This document shows, piece after piece, positions 22,874 through 33,192 of a stretch of 64,000 nucleotides of DNA. A program made the position numbers and the translations under genes. The notes beneath the pieces were generated by a model. It was not told the DNA's origin and did no database searches. It saw only the letters and a list, made by a program, of their open reading frames with translations. Each line of letters starts with the position of its first letter. The stretch's first letter is position 1. This DNA comes from Mesocentrotus franciscanus (lineage: Eukaryota > Echinodermata > Echinoidea > Camarodonta > Strongylocentrotidae). The stretch is from contig CP137684.1 of the NCBI GenBank assembly GCA_037976565.1, positions 17,604,339-17,668,338 of the forward strand, written 5' to 3'.

Positions 22874-23191
22874 CGGATGATGTGCTGCTGCATTGCACTC
22901 CTGCGTCTTCAGCGTGCACGCAGTTGTGACTGAGTGGTCCGTTACTAGGACACGAGAAGAGATCCGTTTCAGTTCCGACACACTGAACATTGTCCAGAAT
23001 GATGTCTCCACTACCTTGTCCGAAGGCGGCACTGCCAAGGGCATTCCCAGTCTCACCTAGACCAAGAATTTGACACACGACTGTAGCATCGGTGTCGTCC
23101 CAGAGATCATCACAGACGGTACCCCATTGTCCGTTGTAATTGACTTCCACTCGACCTTCGTTACTTGATGAGCCACCAACAAGACGGATTG
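22874..23191 (-). CDS. SRCR domain exon A10 (class 2)
   Basis: 318 bp, open, same borders as A11. Its predicted domain appears identical to those of A9, A8, A5 and A4, pointing to recent copying or gene conversion. Confidence 0.9.
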
Positions 23192-23692
23192 CTGTTGAGG
23201 AGGTTGGCAAAAGGGTAATACATCGTGTCATTTGCACACCATTTGTTATATTCTGCCGTTAGCTCTCTCTTTTTGAAATGTTTTGGTAACTTATTTCTTG
23301 AAATTCCTTGACCTAACCATCAGTAAGTAATTAGAACAATCTCGTTTATCCTAGCGATGTAATTTGAAATCTTTTGACTTAAAAGCTATTAAGTTATACT
23401 ATTATATGTAAACATCGTTTTGGCTTTCAAATGACAAAACACACCAGATGGTGTGCTACCGCTACCAAATCGATTCCTTTGATGTTGATGGCAATCTATT
23501 TTTTTAATTAATTCTGTCAGTGTATCGTATTAAAGAAACAACTGGTTACGATCTCAATCTTAGCATTGACCTTTTGCCATTAGTCCTGTCTCCATTTTTT
23601 CTCACAAAGGTAATGAAATATATAAATTACCCAATATTGTGTAGCTTTTAAACAAAAGATATCGTTTAGGCTTTCCAAATGACAACACTCAC

Positions 23693-24010
23693 CGGATGAT
23701 GTGCTGCTGCATTGCACTCCTGCGTCTTCAGCGTGCACGCAGTTGTGACTGAGTGGTCCGTTACTAGGACACGAGAAGAGATCCGTTTCAGTTCCGACAC
23801 ACTGAACATTGTCCAGAATGATGTCTCCACTACCTTGTCCGAAGGCGGCACTGCCAAGGGCATTCCCAGTCTCACCTAGACCAAGAATTTGACACACGAC
23901 TGTAGCATCGGTGTCGTCCCAGAGATCATCACAGACGGTACCCCATTGTCCGTTGTAATTGACTTCCACTCGACCTTCGTTACTTGATGAGCCACCAACA
24001 AGACGGATTG
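23693..24010 (-). CDS. SRCR domain exon A9 (class 2)
   Basis: 318 bp, open, domain sequence as in A10. Its downstream intron carries a CTCCATTTTTTCTCACAAAG variant that recurs only after exon A6. Confidence 0.9.
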
Positions 24011-24510
24011 CTGTTGAGGAGGTTGGCAAAAGGGTAATACATCGTGTCATTTGCACACCATTTGTTATATTCTGCCGTTAGCTCTCTCTTTTTGAAATGT
24101 TTTGGTAACTTATTTCTTGAAATTCCTTGACCTAACCATCAGTAAGTAATTAGAACAATCTCGTTTATCCTAGCGATGTAATTTGAAATCTTTTGACTTA
24201 AAAGCTATTAAGTTATACTATTATATGTAAACATCGTTTTGGCTTTCAAATGACAAAACACACCAGATGGTGTGCTACCGCTACCAAATCGATTCCCTTT
24301 GATGTTGATGGCAATCTATTTTTTAAATTAATTCTGTCAGTGTATCGTATTAAAGAAACAACTGGTTACGATCTCAATCTTAGCATTGACCTTTTGCCAT
24401 TAGTCCTGCCTTCATTTTCCGTCAAAGGTAATGAAATATATAAATTATACAATATTGTTAAGCTTTCAAACAAAAGATATCGTTTAGGCTTTCCAAATGA
24501 CAACACTCAC

Positions 24511-24828
24511 CGGATGATGTGCTGCTGCATTGCACTCCTGCGTCTTCAGCGTGCACGCAGTTGTGACTGAGTGGTCCGTTACTAGGACACGAGAAGAGAT
24601 CCGTTTCAGTTCCGACACACTGAACATTGTCCAGAATGATGTCTCCACTACCTTGTCCGAAGGCGGCACTGCCAAGGGCATTCCCAGTCTCACCTAGACC
24701 AAGAATTTGACACACGACTGTAGCATCGGTGTCGTCCCAGAGATCATCACAGACGGTACCCCATTGTCCGTTGTAATTGACTTCCACTCGACCTTCGTTA
24801 CTTGATGAGCCACCAACAAGACGGATTG
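24511..24828 (-). CDS. SRCR domain exon A8 (class 2)
   Basis: 318 bp, open, domain sequence as in A10. Acceptor and GTGAGT donor unchanged. Confidence 0.9.
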
Positions 24829-25329
24829 CTGTTGAGGAGGTTGGCAAAAGGGTAATACATCGTGTCATTTGCACACCATTTGTTATATTCTGCCGTTAGC
24901 TCTCTCTTTTTGAAATGTTTTGGTAACTTATTTCTTGAAATTCCTTGACCTAACCATCAGTAAGTAATTAGAACAATCTCGTTTATCCTAGCGATGTAAT
25001 TTGAAATCTTTTGACTTAAAAGCTATTAAGTTATACTATTATATGTAAACATCGTTTTGGCTTTCAAATGACAAAACACACCAGATGGTGTGCTACCGCT
25101 ACCAAATCGATTCCCTTTGATGTTGATGGCAATCTATTTTTTAAATTAATTCTGTCAGTGTATCGTATTAAAGAAACAACTGGTTACGATCTCAATCTTA
25201 GCATTGACCTTTTGCCATTAGTCCTGCCTTCATTTTTCAGTCAAAGGTAATGAAATATATAAATTATACAATATTGTTAAGCTTTCAAACAAAAGATATC
25301 GTTTAGGCTTTCCAAATGACAACACTCAC

Positions 25330-25647
25330 CGGATGATGTGCTGCTGCATTGCACTCCTGCGTCTTCAGCGTGCACGCAGTTGTGACTGAGTGGTCCGTTA
25401 CTAGGACACGAGAAGAGATCCGTTTCAGTTCCGACACACTGAACATTGTCCAGAATGATGTCACCATTACCTTGTCCGAAGGCAGCTCTACTAAGGGCAT
25501 TCCCAGTCTCACCTAGACCAAGAATTTGACACACGACTGTAGCATCGGTGTCGTCCCAGAGATCATCACAGACGGTTCCCCATTGTCCGTTGTAATTGAC
25601 TTCGACTCGACCTTCGTTACTTGATGAGCCACCAACAAGACGGATTG
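25330..25647 (-). CDS. SRCR domain exon A7 (class 2, divergent)
   Basis: 318 bp, open. It has [19 protein letters not shown] where sister exons have [19 protein letters not shown], so it is the most distinct class-2 domain here. It is the edge copy next to a MITE, as expected if conversion acts mainly on internal copies. Confidence 0.9.
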
Positions 25648-25860
25648 CTGCTGAGGAGGTTGGCAAAAGAGTATAATACATCATATCATTTGCCCACTAT
25701 TTGTTATATTATGCCTTTAGCTCTTTCCTTTTGAAATGTTTTGATAAATTATTTCTTGAAATTCCTTGACCTAACCCTCAGTAAGTCATCAGAACAATCT
25801 CGTTTATCCTAGAGATGTATTTTGAAATCTTTTGACTTAAAAGTTAATAGGGTAACAATA

Positions 25861-26319
25861 TGAAGAGCTCGGTTCCAAAAGGTACTACATCCATAAATCC
25901 AAGTGCTGAGAAAAATACGATTTTTTAAAATTATCTTATCATAGTCAGCAATTTCAGTTTGGAATGATACTTTGGCTGATTATACTATTATATGATACAA
26001 GTATAAAACCACTTTTTAGAAAAATCTTAGTCTGCACACATATTTGTCATGAATTTTTTGATTTTTTAAAATTTGTTAGGATGTATTACCTTTTGGAACC
26101 GAAAATGGATGTAGTACTTTTTGGAACCGAATTGAAATAGATATAGTACCTTTTGGAATCGAACTGATTTTGAAATCCCCTTTTTTAATTTCCAATTGGA
26201 AAGTCAGCTTGTTGGAAGTGTCAGTATATGAGGCTACTCAAATGTGTACATTAATGCAAAAAAAAAAAAAAAATTGATATAAAAAATGGGAGTAGTACCT
26301 TTTGGAACCGAGCTCTTCA
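25861..26319. mobile_element. MITE between exons A6 and A7
   Basis: Ends TGAAGAGCTCGGTTCC and GGAACCGAGCTCTTCA. Both flanks match those of the copy at 29482-29916, so the MITE was duplicated together with the surrounding class-2/class-1 junction. The interior has a 15-A run near 26259. Confidence 0.85.
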
Positions 26320-26685
26320 CTTGGGTACACTCCTTTTGCGTAGTTTAGTTTTTTACGAAAGTGTATAATTCCAAAGGTTTGTAAATCCGGAACATAAATA
26401 TCCCGAACAGGGGGTACATGATTCCGAAATTGAAATATAGTTTGTTATTCCGTAGGTTCTTAATTTCTAAAGCAATAAAGGGTTCTAGGTCATTTTAGGA
26501 ATTACAAACTTTCGAAATTATAGTAGCCATATTTAATTTCGGACTTCAACATTATGAACCGTCAGAGAAACAAACCTTTGCCATTATGAACCTACAGAGT
26601 AACTAACCTTCGGAATTAGGTAATTGGGGAAATCGACATATAACCTTTTCTTTTTTTGGGAATTAAGCCGATACTGACTATTTAC

Positions 26686-27000
26686 CTGCTGAATCAATGC
26701 AAACTACTCCGGCATCTTCATTATGACCACAATTGTGAACACCGAAAGCAGGGTGTGCACAGTCAAAGATAGTCTGCTCAGCTCCTGTACATCTAACGTC
26801 ATCTAGTTGAATGGGACCAGTGCCTTGTCCGAATCGAGCTGATCCGGGAGCTGCAGAAGCCCCCCGAAATCCTAGCATGTGGCAGACAACATTGGCATCG
26901 CTGATACCCCACAAGTCATCACAAATAGTTCCCCAGACTCCGTTATACTGGATTTCAACCCTTCCCTCTGCTCCGTTGCTTCCACCAACCAGACGTACAC
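26686..27000 (-). CDS. SRCR domain exon A6b (class 1, between class-2 blocks)
   Basis: Open over 315 bp (2+104 codons+1), ending CIDSAG without the TGTGGG tail of other class-1 exons. It differs by CDDLWGISD and [14 protein letters not shown]. Upstream in the gene its intron changes abruptly from class-1 to class-2 sequence near 27165, a fused intron. Numbered out of series because it lies between A7 and A6 in transcription. Confidence 0.87.
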
Positions 27001-27311
27001 CTAAACGATTAAATCAAATGCTAATACTTATAACCATTCTGTATATTAAAAAATGAAACCTAATAATTACGAGGACCGCTCAGTTGTTTTTGAACAAAAT
27101 ACTTAAGTTCTGTACAATTTGGGATAATAGATAACATACTGGACATACGATTGGAAGCAATTGTTTACAGTCTAAACCTTAGCATTGACTTTTTGCCATC
27201 AGTCCTGTCTCCATTTTTTCTCACAAAGGTAATGAAATATATAAATTACCCAATATTGTGTAGCTTTTAAACAAAAGATATCGTTTAGGCTTTCCAAATG
27301 ACAACACTCAC

Positions 27312-27629
27312 CGGATGATGAGCTGCTGCATTGCACTCCTGCGTCTTCACCGTGCACGCAGTTGTGATTGAGTGGTCCATTACTAGGACACGAGAAGAGA
27401 TCCGTTTCAGTTCCGACACACTGAACATTGTCCAGAATGATGTCTCCACTACCTTGTCCGAAGGCGGCACTGCCAAGGGCATTCCCAGTCTCACCTAGAC
27501 CAAGAATTTGACACACGACTGTAGCATCGGTGTCGTCCCAGAGATCATCACAGACGGTACCCCATTGTCCGTTGTAATTGACTTCGACTCGACCTTCGTT
27601 ACTTGATGAGCCCCCAACAAGACGGATTG
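27312..27629 (-). CDS. SRCR domain exon A6 (class 2)
   Basis: 318 bp, open, with the HGEDAG variant shared with A11 and CSSSSSG at the end. First unit of the second class-2 block. Confidence 0.9.
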
Positions 27630-28131
27630 CTGTTGAGGAGGTTGGCAAAAGAGTAATACATCATGTCATTTGCTCACTATGTGTTATATTCTGCCTTTAG
27701 CTCTCTCTTTTTGAAATGTTTTGGTAACTTTTTTCTTGAAATTCCTTGACCTAACCCTCAGTTAGTCATTAGAACAATCTCGTTTATCCTAGCGATGTAA
27801 TTTTAAATCTTTTGACTTAAAAGCTATTAAGTTATACTATATATGTAAACATCGTTTTTGGTTTCAAATGACAAAACACACCATATGGTGTGCTACCGCT
27901 ACCAAATCGATTCCCTTTGATGTTGATGGCAATCTATTTTTTTAATTAATTCTGTCAGTGTATCGTATTAAAGAAACAACTGGTTACGATCTCAATCTTA
28001 GCATTGACCTTTTTGCCGTAAGTCCTGCCTTCATTTTTCCGTCAAAGGTAATGAAATATATAAATTATACAATATTGTTAAGCTTTCAAACAAAAAGATA
28101 TCGTTTAGGCTTTCCAAATGACAACACTCAC

Positions 28132-28449
28132 CGGATGATGTGCTGCTGCATTGCACTCCTGCGTCTTCAGCGTGCACGCAGTTGTGACTGAGTGGTCCGT
28201 TACTAGGACACGAGAAGAGATCCGTTTCAGTTCCGACACACTGAACATTGTCCAGAATGATGTCTCCACTACCTTGTCCGAAGGCGGCACTGCCAAGGGC
28301 ATTCCCAGTCTCACCTAGACCAAGAATTTGACACACGACTGTAGCATCGGTGTCGTCCCAGAGATCATCACAGACGGTACCCCATTGTCCGTTGTAATTG
28401 ACTTCCACTCGACCTTCGTTACTTGATGAGCCACCAACAAGACGGATTG
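28132..28449 (-). CDS. SRCR domain exon A5 (class 2)
   Basis: 318 bp, open, domain as in A10. One extra A in the neighbouring intron accounts for the 820-bp spacing. Confidence 0.9.
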
Positions 28450-28950
28450 CTGTTGAGGAGGTTGGCAAAAGGGTAATACATCGTGTCATTTGCACACCAT
28501 TTGTTATATTCTGCCGTTAGCTCTCTCTTTTTGAAATGTTTTGGTAACTTATTTCTTGAAATTCCTTGACCTAACCATCAGTAAGTAATTAGAACAATCT
28601 CGTTTATCCTAGCGATGTAATTTGAAATCTTTTGACTTAAAAGCTATTAAGTTATACTATTATATGTAAACATCGTTTTGGCTTTCAAATGACAAAACAC
28701 ACCAGATGGTGTGCTACCGCTACCAAATCGATTCCCTTTGATGTTGATGGCAATCTATTTTTTTAATTAATTCTGTCAGTGTATCGTATTAAAGAAACAA
28801 CTGGTTACGATCTCAATCTTAGCATTGACCTTTTGCCATTAGTCCTGCCTTCATTTTTCAGTCAAAGGTAATGAAATATATAAATTATACAATATTGTTA
28901 AGCTTTCAAACAAAAGATATCGTTTAGGCTTTCCAAATGACAACACTCAC

Positions 28951-29268
28951 CGGATGATGTGCTGCTGCATTGCACTCCTGCGTCTTCAGCGTGCACGCAG
29001 TTGTGACTGAGTGGTCCGTTACTAGGACACGAGAAGAGATCCGTTTCAGTTCCGACACACTGAACATTGTCCAGAATGATGTCTCCACTACCTTGTCCGA
29101 AGGCGGCACTGCCAAGGGCATTCCCAGTCTCACCTAGACCAAGAATTTGACACACGACTGTAGCATCGGTGTCGTCCCAGAGATCATCACAGACGGTACC
29201 CCATTGTCCGTTGTAATTGACTTCCACTCGACCTTCGTTACTTGATGAGCCACCAACAAGACGGATTG
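28951..29268 (-). CDS. SRCR domain exon A4 (class 2)
   Basis: 318 bp, open, domain as in A10. The acceptor tract reads CCTCCTGAACAG instead of CCTCCTCAACAG; the AG is kept. It borders the MITE-flanked class-1 region. Confidence 0.89.
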
Positions 29269-29481
29269 CTGTTCAGGAGGTTGGCAAAAGAGTATAATAC
29301 ATCATATCATTTGCCCACTATTCGTTATATTCTGCCTTTAGCTCTTTCCTTTTGAAATGTTTTGATAAATTATTTCTTGAAATTCCTTGACCTAACCATC
29401 AGTAAGTCATCAGAACAATCTCGTTTATCCTAGAGATGTAACTTGAAATCTTTTGACTTAAAAGCTAATAAGGTAATTATA

Positions 29482-29916
29482 TGAAGAGCTCGGTTCCAAA
29501 AGGTACTACATCCATAAATCCAAGTTCTGAGAAAAACACAATTTTTTAATTATCATAGTTAGCAATGTCAGTTTGGAATGATACTTGGCTGATTATACTA
29601 TTGTATGATACAGGAATAAAACCACTCTTTAAAAAAATCTAAGTCTGCACAAATATTTTTCATGAATTTATGTTTTTTTATTTTATTTGTGTGGATGTAG
29701 TACCTTTTAGAACCGAAATGAAATGGATATAGTACATTTTGGAACCGAACTGATTTTTAAATGCCATTTTTGTTTAACTTTCCAATTGGAATTTCAGCTT
29801 TTTGGAAGTGTCAGAGAATGAGGCTACTGGAAATGTGTACATTAATGCGAAGAAACAAAACAATAATCAATTTTGATAATAAATGGATGTAGTACCTTTT
29901 GGAACCGAGCTCTTCA
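29482..29916. mobile_element. MITE between exons A3 and A4
   Basis: Ends TGAAGAGCTCGGTTCC and GGAACCGAGCTCTTCA, same family and same flanks as 25861-26319. Confidence 0.85.
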
Positions 29917-30375
29917 CTTGGGTACACTCCTTTTGCGTAGTTTAGTTTTTACGAAAGTTTATAATTCCAAAGGTTTGTAAATCCGAAACACAAATATGCC
30001 AAACAGGGGGTTCATAATTCCGAAAATGAAATAGGGTTTATATTTCCCAATATTTGATGCTCTTTTCAGAAAGTTCGTATATCCAAAGGTACATAATTCT
30101 GAAAATGAAATAAATATAGTTTGTTATTCCGTAGGTTCATAATTCCTAAAGCAATAAAGGGTTCTAGGTGATTTTAGGAATTACGAACTTTCGAAATTAT
30201 AGTAACCGTATTTCATTTCTGACTTACGAAACTTCAAAATTATGAACCGTCAAAGAAACAAATCTTTGGTATTACGAACCTACATAGTAACGAACCTTCG
30301 GAATTATGTACTTTTAGGAAAACGAAATGCAATTTTTGTTTTACTTTGGGTATAATGCTGATGCTGACTAATTAC

Positions 30376-30696
30376 CCGTACCTGCTGACGCAATGCATAC
30401 TACTCCGGCATCTTCATAATGACCACAATTGTGAACACCGAAACCAGGATGTGCACAGTCAAAGATAGTCTGCTCAGCTCCTGTACAGCCAACGTCATCT
30501 AGTTGAATGGGACCAGTGCCTTGTCCGAATTGAGCTGATCCTGGAGCTCCAGAAGCCCCCTGGTATCCGAGCATGCGGCAGACAACATTGGCATCGTTGA
30601 TACCCCATGAGTCATCACAGATAGTTCCCCAGACTCCGTTATACTGGATTTCAACCCTTCCCTCTGCTTCGCTGCTTCCACCAACCAGACGTACAG
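30376..30696 (-). CDS. SRCR domain exon A3 (class 1)
   Basis: Open over 321 bp (2+106 codons+1). Reads [34 protein letters not shown] and ends with CIASAGTG before GTAATT. The YQGAS/PGF variant links it to the 61-63 kb exons. Confidence 0.88.
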
Positions 30697-30899
30697 CTAA
30701 AAGATTAAATCAAATGCTAATACTTATCACATTCTGTAGATTAAAAAATGAAACTAAAAATTAAGAGCACCGTGTCAAAGCAATAATAACAGCAATTCTG
30801 CGTCTACTGGAACCAGCTAAAAAAATTGCTCATATGATTTAGAACAATAATACTAAAGTTATGTACAATTTGGGATAATAGATAACATACTGGGAACAC

Positions 30900-32400
30900 G
30901 AATGGAAGTTATAAATCCTGATTTCGGATAAAGAGAGTCAATGTTACATATTTGTGTTAATACTTGGGGACACTCCTTTTCCAAAGTTTGTTTTTTACGA
31001 AAGTTAGTTATTCCAAAGGTTTGTCATTTCGAAATAGAAATATCCTAAATCAGGAGGTTCGAAATTATAATAACCCTATTACACTTTTTGGAATTACGGT
31101 CCTAAAAACTTATGAACCATCATAAAAACGAATCTTTGGCATTACAAGCCTACAAAGTAACAAACCTTCGGGATTATTTACATTAGGGAAAACGACATAT
31201 AACTTTGTTTTTGTTACTTTGGGTATAAGGCTGATGCTGACTAATTACCCGTACCTGCTGAAGCAATGCATACTACTCCGGCATCTTCATAATGATTACA
31301 ATTGTGAACACCGAAACCAGGATGTGCACAGTCAAAGATAGTCTGCTCAGTTCCTGTACAGCCAACGTCATCTAGTTGAATGGGACCAGTGCCTTGTCCG
31401 AATTGAGCTGATCCTGGAGCTCCTGAAGCCCCCTGGAATCCTAGCATGCGGCAGACAACATTGGCATCGCTGATACCCCATGAGTCATCACAGATAGTTC
31501 CCCAGACTCCGTTATACTGGATTTCAACCCTTCCCTCTGCTTCATTGCTTCCACCAACCAGACGTACGGATCCTGTGCCGGCACCTATAATTATCAGATG
31601 ACGAAAACGAAACAGTCTTGTTTTTTTTCCAAGCCTTATACTTATTGTCAAGACTTTGGATAATAACGAAGTATATGTTTACATTTTATATGATAGTTAA
31701 AAGACTTAAATTGAAATGACATATGTACAATAATTTTATTGTCGGCAAAACTGGCGTACTCCTCACAACCCTTCGTGTTATGTTGGTCCATAAGCCAGAC
31801 GTACACTGCTATCAGCGACTTGCGTTGGGGAGACGGGTTCCAACGTTGGTATCATAATAATAGATAAATCAGTATCGTATATTAAAAACCATGCACCCCT
31901 ACACTTCGTTTGTTTCTCCCCTTCTCTATCTCTCTCCCCCTCTACGCAAAAAGGGCTCTTTGGTTACTAATACACTTATTTTGTTGAAATGGGGTCCGGA
32001 TTAAACTTTAGAGTCTTAATGCACGACCTTTATTACACAAAAACATGGGGGGTGGGGGATGCTCAAGACATTGAGTTCGGGGGCCCATGTGTCCCAGGCG
32101 CGAAATATTTTTTCCAAACCAGGTTTGCCATTACTAATATTTCCGGTCTTCCGACTGGTTGATATGTTTTACGTCATTATCAATGACGTAACCGTTAGGA
32201 TTAGTGTTAGGGTTATAATAATCATGCAAACCCACCTTACAATATAATACAATCTTAGAGTTGGGGTTCGAATCCCAGTAATTATTCCGTCCTATTTTTT
32301 GCCTTTAAAAATAGTGGGGCAAACCAGGAAATAATCAAAGTCTAATTGTTTGTGACCTCTTTCCAAGCTGCTAATGACGTAAAACACATCAGCCAATCAG
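30900..32400. repeat. Segmental duplication, copy C (matches 60850-64000)
   Basis: The part 31585-32400 aligns base for base with 63188-64000 with only a handful of differences, far fewer than between copies A and B elsewhere. The homology runs to the window edge. It contains no recognised gene beyond the SRCR exon at its left end. Around 31775-31830 a minus-strand segment (TGTACGTCTGGC, then GGTTGTGAGGAGTAC) resembles the start of an SRCR exon but has stops. Confidence 0.9.
31249..31584 (-). CDS. SRCR domain exon A2 with linker (class 1)
   Basis: Open over 336 bp. It starts further upstream than its sisters, with a TTATAG acceptor and a GAGTGS linker before [12 protein letters not shown], and ends with a TGN-coding tail before GTAATT. 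VHNCNHYED replaces VHNCGHYED. It is the first SRCR exon of array A in transcription. Its equivalent in copy B is 62852-63187. The linker suggests it joins to a different upstream module. Confidence 0.88.
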
Positions 32401-33112
32401 TAGACCGGCAATATTAGTAAAGGCAAACCTGTTTGGGGTTTTAAAAAAAAAAATAATAAAATTAGCGTCCCGGCCGCCTGTTAGTTTTAGCTGCAAGCTT
32501 GCATAGACTCGATGATCTTTTTGAAGAGAAATTCTTTGCCGGACAATCGGAAACCACATCCGCACAAAATGTTGGAATAAGATAAGATAAGATGCTGACC
32601 ATTTATCTTAGTTCTAGTTAGATATATCTTTCACTTATACTCAAGTAATATTCCTTTGAAACATCGAGAATTATAACTCATAGCGGCTGCTGCAAAGCCG
32701 TATAATGGCCTTCCATGCTCTATCCGAGCAGCTCTTTCAATGGAATCATCTAAAAAGTGTTCAAAGCTCACATTTTCAAATTGACAAACTAGCCACTGTT
32801 AATCGACTATTGATTGAACACGGCAGATTGATTCAAATGAATATACGACGAGCACTGTACCTTGTGGAGTTTAGTTATTATGTGTGTAGTTTGGAGAAAG
32901 CGCCATGATGATTGCCTGAACTGACAGAAATTGTCACTATACATTGTTTGTTTATTTTTTATTTCCAAAATCCATATATACACTGTTGGACATAAAGGTA
33001 GAATAATTTTTGTTATCCCAATTTATGGAATAAGTTTGACAATGATCGATTCCTAATAGATCTAGATAATAGTATACATTCTAATATTTTAATAAATAAT
33101 AATTTTCGCGTG
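32401..33112. other. Spacer between the TIL gene and SRCR array A
   Basis: AT-rich DNA. A plus-strand frame at 32705-32908 (67 codons) has no recognisable motif or splice context. I see no convincing exon. A first exon for array A, if separate, would have to lie here or in 31.6-32.4 kb. Confidence 0.5.
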
Positions 33113-33118
33113 TTTATT
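33113..33118 (-). terminator. Candidate polyadenylation signal of the TIL gene
   Basis: AATAAA on the minus strand, about 75 bases after the TAA stop at 33193. Further AT-rich AATAAT-like hexamers follow. Confidence 0.5.
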
Positions 33119-33192
33119 TTGCGTGACTGCTAAAGCATGTGTATGCAACACTCCGACATAATATGCAGATTGAACTTGGAATAGGCATCGGA

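Larger units (their letters stand above)
22056..25647 (-). repeat. 818-bp tandem unit, five copies (block 1)
   Basis: Exon low ends fall at 22056, 22874, 23693, 24511 and 25330, a spacing of 818-819 bp. Exon and intron both repeat and the middle copies look nearly identical. Each intron also holds a decayed relic of the 3' end of another SRCR exon (GGCTTTCAAATGACAAAACA, matching GGCTTTCCAAATGACAACAC at the true exon end). The ancestral unit therefore contained a second exon that has since been lost. Confidence 0.92.
27312..29268 (-). repeat. 818-bp tandem unit, three copies (block 2)
   Basis: Exon low ends at 27312, 28132 and 28951 give 819-820 bp spacing. The sequence is the same as block 1, including the intronic relic of an SRCR exon end. 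Confidence 0.92.
15688..31584 (-). other. SRCR exon array A (gene or part of a gene)
   Basis: Fifteen SRCR exons run on the minus strand from 31584 down to 15688. Each starts after an AG, with two bases completing a codon, and ends one base into a codon before a GT, so all are phase 1-1. In transcription order: two class-1 exons, three class-2, one class-1, five class-2, then four class-1, of which the second-last-but-two (20433-20758) and the last (15688-16000) are frameshifted. SRCR repeats of this type are found in secreted or membrane pattern-recognition proteins such as DMBT1/hensin. I found no signal-peptide exon or terminal exon belonging only to this array. It may start with an unseen exon between 31.6 and 33.2 kb, or share the signal-peptide exon at 48.6 kb. 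Confidence 0.8.

Noticed and set aside
22056..29268. Regular 818-bp spacing considered as a CRISPR-like or satellite array
   Set aside because: Each unit contains an intact spliceable SRCR exon with canonical borders; it is an exon-intron duplication.
32239..32300. GGTTCGAATCCC B-box-like sequence suggesting a tRNA gene
   Set aside because: No A box at the right spacing and no cloverleaf; repeated at 63840 by duplication only.
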